A DNA stretch of 33,070 bases from positions 1,343,235-1,376,304 of the forward strand of contig LS998015.1 in assembly GCA_900498245.1 (NCBI GenBank), read 5' to 3'. Positions 23,006 through 29,356 of the stretch are shown here, one piece after another. A program made the position numbers and the translations under genes. The stretch's first letter is position 1. Each line of letters starts with the position of its first letter. This DNA comes from Candidatus Zixiibacteriota bacterium (lineage in GTDB: Bacteria > Zixibacteria > MSB-5A5 > GN15 > PGXB01). The notes under the pieces are model-generated. The model was not told where the DNA came from. It searched no databases and was given only the letters and a program-made list of their open reading frames with translations.

Positions 23006-23713
23006 ATGAACGAAGGCAAGCACCCCGATGTGAGTCAATGGCTCTCCCAGGGATGGGAAACGTTCAAGAAATATCCGGCGCTTCTGATTGGTGTCACGGT
23101 TATGATGACGCTGATTTATGTGATTCTGGCGGTGCTGGCTTCCAGCGTCATCGGCATGATTATTTATTATCTGTTTCTACTCCTTTTCGGCCCGGTTCTC
23201 TGGATGGGCTGGTGTTATATCTGCTTGAGAGCGGTTCGCGGTGAAAATGTTGTCGCAGGCGATCTGTTCGCTCCTCTCTCTCATTACGGGCCGGTGTGGG
23301 TGGCCTATATATTATACGGTCTGATTGTTGCCGCCGGGTGTATTCTCCTGATAGTCCCGGGAATAATATGGTCCCTTAAATACGGTTTTTGCACTTTTGC
23401 GGTTATGGATAAAAAATGCGGCGGCATCGAGGCCATTTCATTTTCCGCCAAGATCACCAAAGGATTCAAAGGGCAGTTGTTTCTGTTTGTCCTGATTGAA
23501 TTGGTCTGCGGATTGTTGAGTCTTCCCTTTATATTCGGTTTTGCCCTGATGAAGCCGTTCATCGTGATGATGGGGCTTCTCCCCTTTGCGGCGATGGTGC
23601 TGGTTGTCGCTCCCTGGCTGGGGGTCAGTCTGGCGGCGGCGTATGAGTCATTGAGAGGACACTATGAATCGAAAATAGCGGAGCCGTCACTGCCTCCCAA
23701 TTCGGCAATCTAA
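23006..23713 (+). CDS. Multi-pass inner-membrane protein of unknown function
   Basis: A 235-residue hydrophobic protein with about five to six membrane segments (roughly 25-50, 52-72, 95-120, 150-172, 178-210). The region LLIVPGIIWSLKYGFCTFAVMDKKCGGIEAISFSAKITKGFKGQLF resembles the repeated block of DUF975/YciC-like membrane proteins (a P-G-I-x-W--R/K-Y pattern followed by a 'switch' helix with S--I-KG). No function is known. I chose the ATG at 23006 because GAGGTG lies five bases upstream; a GTG at 23000 would overlap that site. The hydrolase gene follows after 15 bp. Confidence 0.7.
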   Translation: MNEGKHPDVSQWLSQGWETFKKYPALLIGVTVMMTLIYVILAVLASSVIGMIIYYLFLLLFGPVLWMGWCYICLRAVRGENVVAGDLFAPLSHYGPVWVAYILYGLIVAAGCILLIVPGIIWSLKYGFCTFAVMDKKCGGIEAISFSAKITKGFKGQLFLFVLIELVCGLLSLPFIFGFALMKPFIVMMGLLPFAAMVLVVAPWLGVSLAAAYESLRGHYESKIAEPSLPPNSAI

Positions 23714-23728
23714 CAGGACCGGGAATGT

Positions 23729-24688
23729 ATGAAAATTAGATATTTAATATTAGTAATAATATTTGTTCTGATTAAGTCAGCAATTGCGGAAGGGCCACTC
23801 CCCGATTCCCTGCGGCTCATGTACGAATATAATCCCGCCGAATCTCTTGATTTCAGGGATACGATCATCAAAGATATCGACGGCGTCAAATTGCATGATG
23901 TTTCTTATATCAGTCCTAAAGGAGGGCGGGTGACCGCGTATCTGGTGGTTCCGCCGGGAGAGGGACCATTTGCCGGAATCCTTTTCGCGCACTGGGGGTA
24001 CGGGACCCGGACAGAATTTCTTCCGGAGGCGATAATGTACGCGCGGGCGGGAGTTGTTTCATTATTGGTTGATGCTCCCTGGGTTCGCCCGGCGCCGTAC
24101 CGTCGAGTGGTCCCGGATCTGGCCAATCCTGAAAGCGATCTGGACAAGTATATTCAGAATGTAATCGATTTCCGGCGCGGGATAGATTTATTCGGGCAAC
24201 TCGGATTTGTCGATACGAGCCGCATCGTATATATCGGTCACAGTTACGGGGCGCAGTGGGGTGCCATATTGAACGCGGTGGATAAGAGACCCAAAGGAGT
24301 GATCCTCATGGGCGGAGTACCGTCACTGGCCGATATCTGGCTCAAGAGCAATGATCCCGAAATGGTCGATTTGCGGGCCGGGGTGCCGAAAGGTCAGTTG
24401 GAAAAATATATCGAGGTGAATGGCCAATTTGACGCCATAAATTATGTGCCGTACGGGGCGTCGCCGCAATTTTTCCAGTTTGCCCAATTCGAAAGATATT
24501 ACGGGGAAGAGGCAATGAATCGCCTGGCAAATGCCGCGTGTGAACCGAAAGATGTCAAATGGTATAACACAGGCCACGAACTCAATGATATACAGGCACT
24601 TAAGGACAGGATAGCGTGGCTTGCCAGTGTTTTGGGGATTGCGCCGATTATAATTCAGGTCGAACTGCCTCAATCTCCCCAAAAGTAA
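23729..24688 (+). CDS. Exported alpha/beta hydrolase (dienelactone-hydrolase-like)
   Basis: A 319-residue hydrolase with an N-terminal signal peptide (RYLILVIIFVLIKSAIAEG), so probably periplasmic. The fold is shown by YLVVPPGEGPFAGILFAHWGYG, the nucleophile elbow GHSYGAQ (Ser172) and a catalytic-type His283 (YNTGHEL). The usual acidic residue after strand 7 appears as Glu255 (QFAQFERYYG) instead of the commoner Asp; this is an inference from alignment by eye. Substrate unknown; relatives cleave esters or peptides. It follows the membrane protein closely (15 bp) and may share its transcript. Confidence 0.82.
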   Translation: MKIRYLILVIIFVLIKSAIAEGPLPDSLRLMYEYNPAESLDFRDTIIKDIDGVKLHDVSYISPKGGRVTAYLVVPPGEGPFAGILFAHWGYGTRTEFLPEAIMYARAGVVSLLVDAPWVRPAPYRRVVPDLANPESDLDKYIQNVIDFRRGIDLFGQLGFVDTSRIVYIGHSYGAQWGAILNAVDKRPKGVILMGGVPSLADIWLKSNDPEMVDLRAGVPKGQLEKYIEVNGQFDAINYVPYGASPQFFQFAQFERYYGEEAMNRLANAACEPKDVKWYNTGHELNDIQALKDRIAWLASVLGIAPIIIQVELPQSPQK

Positions 24689-24778
24689 AAGCCGCATTTT
24701 AATACAAAAAGAGGACAATTTGAGTAAACTTTAGCGGGTTCGGAGTTGTCTTATATATATAGAAACGAGTAGGAAAGG

Positions 24779-25552
24779 ATGGACAATATGAACTCGCATA
24801 TGAAGATTAAATCAGCGTTGCTTCTGATTCTGCCTGCCCTGTTCGTGATCGCCTTTTCGTTTCAGACAGCATCGGCCGTGGCGGTCAAGCCGAATACCAT
24901 GTCGGTGCAGGCCAAAATCGAGCATAATCTTGCCAAGCATCATTTGCTGAAAAATAATGATATTCACGTTGTACTTTATGGTCATCTGGTGACCCTGCAG
25001 GGAACGGTTGCCACTCTGGCGGAAAAAAACCAGGCGGAGCATCAAGTTTCCAAAGCGGCCAAGGGATACGAGATTCAAAACAACCTGACGGTCCAGAGTG
25101 GCAGTCTGACCGATAGCCAACTGGCCGACCGGGTAACCGACAAATTGAACAAATATCTCTTTTACAGCGTCTTCGACTGGGTGACGCCGTCGGCCGATAA
25201 TGGCGTAGTCACTCTTAAGGGATATGCTCACGAGAGATGGCTGAAAGGGGCTTTCGAGAGACAGGTAGCGCAGGTGCCGGGAGTCACCCGCGTTGACAAT
25301 CAGATTGAAGTTCTGCCGGTGTCGATATTCGATAACGAAATCCGTCACCGCGCCATGCTTCTGATATATGACAATCCAATGTACGAGATGTATGCCTATG
25401 ACGCTTTCGAGCCGGTGCATATCATCGTCGACGGGGGCGATGTAACGCTCTACGGCAATGTGGCCTCGTCGTCCGAAAAAGGCTGGGCGGCGACATTGAT
25501 TAAATTCGGCACCAATGCCATGAAGATCGACAACCAGCTCCAAGTGCTTTAA
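24779..25552 (+). CDS. Exported BON-domain protein (three BON repeats)
   Basis: A 257-residue exported protein. A signal peptide (about 10-33, ALLLILPALFVIAFSFQTASA) is followed by three BON-type repeats: about 38-108 (VQAKIEHNLAKHH...VVLYGHLVTLQGTVATLAEK), 112-180 (LADRVTDKLNKY...GVVTLKGYAHERWLKGAFER) and 188-257 (NEIRHRAMLLIYDN...VHIIVDGGDVTLYGNVASSSEK). BON domains occur in osmotically induced and secretion-associated proteins and are thought to bind phospholipid membranes. AGGAAAGG precedes the ATG at 24779; a second in-frame ATG at 24788 is also possible. The function is not known beyond the domain. Confidence 0.85.
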   Translation: MDNMNSHMKIKSALLLILPALFVIAFSFQTASAVAVKPNTMSVQAKIEHNLAKHHLLKNNDIHVVLYGHLVTLQGTVATLAEKNQAEHQVSKAAKGYEIQNNLTVQSGSLTDSQLADRVTDKLNKYLFYSVFDWVTPSADNGVVTLKGYAHERWLKGAFERQVAQVPGVTRVDNQIEVLPVSIFDNEIRHRAMLLIYDNPMYEMYAYDAFEPVHIIVDGGDVTLYGNVASSSEKGWAATLIKFGTNAMKIDNQLQVL

Positions 25553-25704
25553 CTGGTTGTTTTCCGCAAGGGAGGGCAACTATGTGTAAGGCACCAACGC
25601 CGACCCGTTTAATATAAATTCAATTCCCCTCAATAAAAATCGATCGAAGCCGGGCGAGTCGGCCGCGCCGCAGGAACTTTCCTTTCGGGTTCCCAACAAG
25701 GGGC

Positions 25705-25733
25705 TTGACAGAACGGCCGTTAAAAGCGATAAT
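25705..25733 (+). promoter_or_regulatory. Strong sigma70-type promoter for the GNAT pair
   Basis: A perfect -35 TTGACA (25705-25710) and GATAAT (25728-25733) are separated by 17 bp. Transcription should begin near 25740, about 30 bases before the ATG at 25772. The rest of the 219-bp gap (25553-25704) holds no convincing gene. Confidence 0.7.
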
Positions 25734-25771
25734 GGGTCTGACCGGGGGACGATGTATTCGACGGGCCCATT

Positions 25772-26338
25772 ATGCAATTCAGAATATATAAACTGGATTC
25801 CTCCCGCCGGGAGGACTTTTTCCGGCTTCACAGTGAGCACAATGCCGCCGAGGAATGCTTTTGTACCACCTGGTGGGTTCCGACATGGGAGGAATGGGCG
25901 GAACAGACCGCCGAACAGAATCGGGACCTGAGACTTCGCCTTCTCAATGATGGAATTTTCGACGGCTACCTTTTGTATGACGGGGAGGAACCGATCGGGT
26001 GGTGCCAGTGCTGTCCGCGGGATCTATTGCCCAAAATTAGACAAACTTATAATCTCAGCCCGGATGAGAATATCTGGGCAATATGTTGTTTTTTTATACT
26101 TCCGCGATATCGTGAGATCGGATTGGCTCATTACTTTCTTAATGAAATTATCCAGAGCCTCAAGATTCAGGGGGTTTCTCATATTCAAAGTTTTCCCAAG
26201 CGGGGCCGGGAATTGACTCCGGAAGATGTCTGGACAGGGCCGGAAGCGATATTTCTGAGAGCCGGCTTCAAGCCGGAGCGGGATGACGAAATCCATCCGG
26301 TATTCGGTCTTGATATTAATAATAAAGGGGGGACCTGA
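25772..26338 (+). CDS. GNAT family N-acetyltransferase
   Basis: A 188-residue acetyltransferase of the GNAT superfamily, which moves acetyl groups from acetyl-CoA to amines. The core is shown by GYLLYDGEEPIGWCQCCPRD (strands 3-4), IWAICCFFILPRYREIGLAHYFLNEII, the place of the acetyl-CoA binding loop (here R-Y-R-E-I-G-L-A rather than the usual Q/R-x-x-G-x-G/A) and FLRAGFKPERDDEIHPVFGL at the end. The N-terminal pattern ECFCTTWWVP with WCQC is shared by a subfamily rich in cysteine. The substrate is unknown. It is two bases from the next GNAT gene and clearly in the same operon. Confidence 0.78.
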   Translation: MQFRIYKLDSSRREDFFRLHSEHNAAEECFCTTWWVPTWEEWAEQTAEQNRDLRLRLLNDGIFDGYLLYDGEEPIGWCQCCPRDLLPKIRQTYNLSPDENIWAICCFFILPRYREIGLAHYFLNEIIQSLKIQGVSHIQSFPKRGRELTPEDVWTGPEAIFLRAGFKPERDDEIHPVFGLDINNKGGT

Positions 26339-26340
26339 TT

Positions 26341-27591
26341 ATGATCACGGTTCGCGATTGGGACAGCGACACCGAATATTTTGTAGGGACCTGCTCTCAC
26401 ACGAATGAATCCGAGGAAATCGACATTTGCGGGCGTGAAAGAATCGAATACCTGAAAAAAAAGACCGCCGCGGGGCTCCAGATAAAAGTCGGGTTTATTG
26501 AAAATATGCCGGCCGGTTTCTTATATATGATGCCGGTCGAAATTTCACCCTGGGGTCCGCTGGGAAAGAATCTGATGTATATCCCATGCATGTATGTAAT
26601 TCGCAAGGCGGAGGGATTGGGAGTCGGTCGGGCGATGCTGGCGGCGGCCGAAGACGCGGCGCGACTATCCGGCAAGAAAGGGATTGTCACCACCGGATTT
26701 TATCATGATTTCTGGTTTATGCCGGCCGCTTTTTTCGAGCGGGCCGGCTTCAGAGTTCTTCGGAAGAGAAAAGATGAAGCCCTTCTCGGAAAGGATTTTT
26801 TTGACCCGGTCGCCCCGCCCGAAATGCTTCGCCGGAATTTCAGCTACGCGGCGCTTCCCGATAAGGTCAAAATTGAGATTTTCTGGAACCGATTCTGCCA
26901 GACCAGCAATATGGAGGCGCGGCGGGTCAGAGAAGTGGCGGCGGAATTCGGGGAACGGGTGCATCTGCAGGAGTATGACGCCGACAACGGCGACACTCTT
27001 CGCCAATATCAAATACCGCGGGGGATATACATTGACGGCAACGAGATTGGTTGGGGGTATGAGGCCCCGCGAAACGGGCTTCGGGCCGCCATAACCAAAG
27101 CGCTCGAAGAAAAGGATAAGAGCCGGTTGGATGTCCAACCGATACGCGCCGAGCAATATGAGGAATGCATGCGACTGATGCTTTCGCAGGCCGGAACCTA
27201 TTTAGAACGGACGATGGAATTAATGCAGATGGATCGGCGCCAGTTCGGCGAGCTTTTTCGGACGGTGGGCCAAGTCTTTACAATCCGCCATAAATCGATA
27301 AACGCCGGATTCTACTGGATTGAGGCAAGGGAAAAGATTCTTCATGTTCACGCCCTGATAATAAAAGACGAATTCCAGGGTCAGGGCCTCGGCTCAGCGA
27401 TCCTTCGGCGGTTGGAAAAAGAATATCGGGGCCGGATGAACCGTATCGAGATGGGCGTCCACACATCTAATGAAAGGGCGATAGCCCTGTATCGGCGGCT
27501 TGGTTACGAAGTCCATAAGAGTCTCGACTATCTCGGATTTCTGATAATGCAGAAGGATGTATTATTGCCGAAAGACGGGGAATCCGAATAA
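26341..27591 (+). CDS. Fused GNAT - YoaP-like - GNAT acetyltransferase
   Basis: A 416-residue protein with three parts. Residues about 1-165 form a GNAT domain (IPCMYVIRKAEGLGVGRAML, acetyl-CoA loop GLGVGR). Residues about 175-250 look like the YoaP-like/thioredoxin-type domain found behind some GNAT proteins (IEIFWNRFCQTSNMEARRV, with Cys186 in a CxxS arrangement, then YQIPRGIYIDG with the cis-Pro-like site). Residues about 262-405 form a second GNAT domain (ALIIKDEFQGQGLGSAILRR, GVHTSNERAIALYRRLGYEV) with a canonical loop. The whole is unusual in length; the first two domains match the YoaP architecture and the third appears to be an added acetyltransferase. The substrate is unknown. It follows the smaller GNAT by two bases. 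Confidence 0.75.
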   Translation: MITVRDWDSDTEYFVGTCSHTNESEEIDICGRERIEYLKKKTAAGLQIKVGFIENMPAGFLYMMPVEISPWGPLGKNLMYIPCMYVIRKAEGLGVGRAMLAAAEDAARLSGKKGIVTTGFYHDFWFMPAAFFERAGFRVLRKRKDEALLGKDFFDPVAPPEMLRRNFSYAALPDKVKIEIFWNRFCQTSNMEARRVREVAAEFGERVHLQEYDADNGDTLRQYQIPRGIYIDGNEIGWGYEAPRNGLRAAITKALEEKDKSRLDVQPIRAEQYEECMRLMLSQAGTYLERTMELMQMDRRQFGELFRTVGQVFTIRHKSINAGFYWIEAREKILHVHALIIKDEFQGQGLGSAILRRLEKEYRGRMNRIEMGVHTSNERAIALYRRLGYEVHKSLDYLGFLIMQKDVLLPKDGESE

Positions 27592-27667
27592 GGTAATGAG
27601 GAAAATCGTCACAAAAAATTCGATATGAAATCCTAAATTTTGGCGCTGCCGACGTAATATAAGTGAC

Positions 27668-28810
27668 ATGTTTGATCCGCCCAAATCCAAAGTAGCTATT
27701 TCGTCCTGCTCCAGTTACGATCCCGCCATTCTTCAGAAGAAAATCGCCCAGACATTTGAATTGATCGGGGGGCTGGATAAATTTATAAAGCCGGGGATGA
27801 AGGTTTTATTGAAACCGAATCTTCTTTCGGCCAAAGAACCGATGCGGGCCATAACCACTCATCCCGAAATAGTTGCGGCCACGGCGCGGGAGGTTCGCAA
27901 TCTGGGGGCGGAAGTCATTGTCGGGGATTCTCCCGGCGGGGCGAAAAGGGGCGTCAGGCGAGTCTGGGAAAATACCGGCATGCTGGCGATGGCAGAAAGA
28001 GAAAAGATCGAACTGGTCAACTTCGAAGCCGGCGGGGTGGTCAAGATGTCCATCCATGACCATCATTATTTTTTGGCCAAACCGGCGGTCGAGGCCGATT
28101 TTATCATCAATTTGCCCAAATTAAAGACCCATGTCCTGACTCTGATGACGGGAGCGGTGAAAAATATGTTCGGCCTTATTCCGGGATTCCGCAAGGGGGT
28201 ATATCACAAGGAAGCGCCCAAACCGGAGGAGTTTGCTCATATAATTGTCGATATTCTTTCTCTGCGACCGCCGCATCTGACTCTGATGGACGCCATTCTG
28301 ACGATGGAAGGAGATGGGCCATCATCCGGCAATCCCCGCTGGGTCAATCTTTTAATGGCCTCGACCGACCCGGTGGCGATAGACGCTATCGCCGCTACGA
28401 TAATAGGTCTGAACCCGGAACGGGTCCCGACCACAAGGCTGGCGTCGGAAGCCGGTCTGGGGTTAGGCTGGCCGGAGGCGGTCGAAATAGTGGGGGAAAA
28501 ATTGAGCGAAGTGCGTATCCACGATTTTAAATTGACTTCCAATCGGAAACTGGAACTGATTCCCTCGACTTTAAGCCGTCTTTTGGGTCATTATGTCTGG
28601 GTGAGACCGGCAATTGAAGATGACACCTGCACCCGCTGTAATGTCTGCGTAAATTCCTGCCCGACCGGGGCCCTGCAATCCTCCAATGACAGCAAAGCGC
28701 CCTTTTTCAACTATAAGGTTTGCATAAACTGCTGGTGTTGTCACGAACTATGCCCCTCCCGGGCGGTCTTTGTGGATCAGTCCTGGCTGGCGCGCAAGTT
28801 TATTCGCTGA
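27668..28810 (+). CDS. DUF362 protein with two [4Fe-4S] ferredoxin motifs
   Basis: A 380-residue protein of the DUF362 family, iron-sulfur proteins of unknown specific role found widely in anaerobes. The DUF362 core (1-310) has IKPGMKVLLKPNLLSAKEP, ITTHPEIVAATAREVRNLGAEVIVGDSPGG and FIINLPKLKTHVLTLMTGAVKNMFGLIPG. The C-terminus carries two ferredoxin clusters: CTRCNVCVNSCP (Cys321, 324, 327, 331) and CINCWCCHELCP (Cys352, 355, 358, 362). Electron transfer is likely but the partner is unknown. The start ATG at 27668 fits the family; the upstream ribosome binding site is poor. It stands alone between the GNAT pair and a strong promoter. Confidence 0.92.
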   Translation: MFDPPKSKVAISSCSSYDPAILQKKIAQTFELIGGLDKFIKPGMKVLLKPNLLSAKEPMRAITTHPEIVAATAREVRNLGAEVIVGDSPGGAKRGVRRVWENTGMLAMAEREKIELVNFEAGGVVKMSIHDHHYFLAKPAVEADFIINLPKLKTHVLTLMTGAVKNMFGLIPGFRKGVYHKEAPKPEEFAHIIVDILSLRPPHLTLMDAILTMEGDGPSSGNPRWVNLLMASTDPVAIDAIAATIIGLNPERVPTTRLASEAGLGLGWPEAVEIVGEKLSEVRIHDFKLTSNRKLELIPSTLSRLLGHYVWVRPAIEDDTCTRCNVCVNSCPTGALQSSNDSKAPFFNYKVCINCWCCHELCPSRAVFVDQSWLARKFIR

Positions 28811-28850
28811 ATCGGGCAGGGCGCATAAATTGCGCCGGCGCAAATTCTGC

Positions 28851-28879
28851 TTGACAATTTATTTATAAATTTATAAAAT
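28851..28879 (+). promoter_or_regulatory. Sigma70-type promoter for the small secreted protein and regulator
   Basis: A perfect -35 TTGACA (28851-28856) and TAAAAT (28874-28879) are separated by 17 bp in a very AT-rich stretch. A perfect 14-bp palindrome, TTGCGCCGGCGCAA (28830-28843), lies just upstream and could be a binding site or the end of the DUF362 transcript. Confidence 0.65.
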
Positions 28880-28929
28880 GTATATGGCAGATTGGGTTCT
28901 GCAAAAGGAAAGTAAATATATTTAAATAG

Positions 28930-28948
28930 CGGGAGTCAATGACTCCCG
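28930..28948. repeat. Leader hairpin CGGGAGTC/GACTCCCG
   Basis: A perfect 8-bp stem with a 3-base loop lies in the transcribed leader between the promoter and the ribosome binding site (AAGGAGG, 28961-28967) of the small secreted protein gene. It could stabilise or regulate the mRNA. Confidence 0.5.
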
Positions 28949-28975
28949 ATCAAGCGTGATAAGGAGGCAAGTGAT

Positions 28976-29338
28976 ATGAGGGTGACAAGAAGTCTGATAA
29001 TCTTGTTTGCTCTGATATTGTTCGTCATTTGCTTCAACGCTCCGGCCGTTTTTTCCGGTGATGAGCATCCGTGGGATGGCGAGGGTGGCAGCACTCATCC
29101 CGGAAGCACCGGCATTCCCGGTACCGATTCTACCAAGATCATTGTCAGGACAAGCACTTACACCAGCAGTGGTGGGAATTCAGGGACTCCGGGCATCAGT
29201 TGGGCCGCGCTGTACAGCCATGTAATAATCTATGCCAATTTCATTACTTGGTATCGCGACCTACCGGCTGATTGGTCCTTAAGAACGAGGGGTGTTGAGG
29301 AAAATGTGAGGAGCATTTCAACTGTTATTATGAGATAA
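28976..29338 (+). CDS. Small secreted protein of unknown function
   Basis: A 120-residue protein with a clear signal peptide (1-27, RSLIILFALILFVICFNAPA) followed by a low-complexity Gly/Ser/Thr-rich segment (HPWDGEGGSTHPGSTGIPGT, TYTSSGGNSGTPGIS) and a more hydrophobic tail (WAALYSHVIIYANFITWY). The tail is a possible membrane-active or docking segment. I recognise no family. AAGGAGG lies eight bases before the ATG, and a strong promoter is upstream. The sigma54 activator gene begins 18 bp after its stop, so the two are probably cotranscribed. The product could be a signal sensed or controlled by that regulator, but the evidence is only proximity. Confidence 0.6.
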   Translation: MRVTRSLIILFALILFVICFNAPAVFSGDEHPWDGEGGSTHPGSTGIPGTDSTKIIVRTSTYTSSGGNSGTPGISWAALYSHVIIYANFITWYRDLPADWSLRTRGVEENVRSISTVIMR

Positions 29339-29356
29339 TGAAAACCAGATTCGCAA

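Noticed and set aside
25582-25617. An 11-codon frame with a GGAGGG ribosome binding site after the BON-domain gene.
   Set aside because: It is very short, has no promoter or terminator of its own and no distinctive composition, unlike the 19-residue gene at 32525.
28884-28901. A TGGCAG...CTGC string that looks like a sigma54 -24/-12 promoter ahead of the small secreted gene.
   Set aside because: The distance between the GG and GC elements is 13 instead of 10 bases, while a proper sigma70 promoter is present at 28851-28879.
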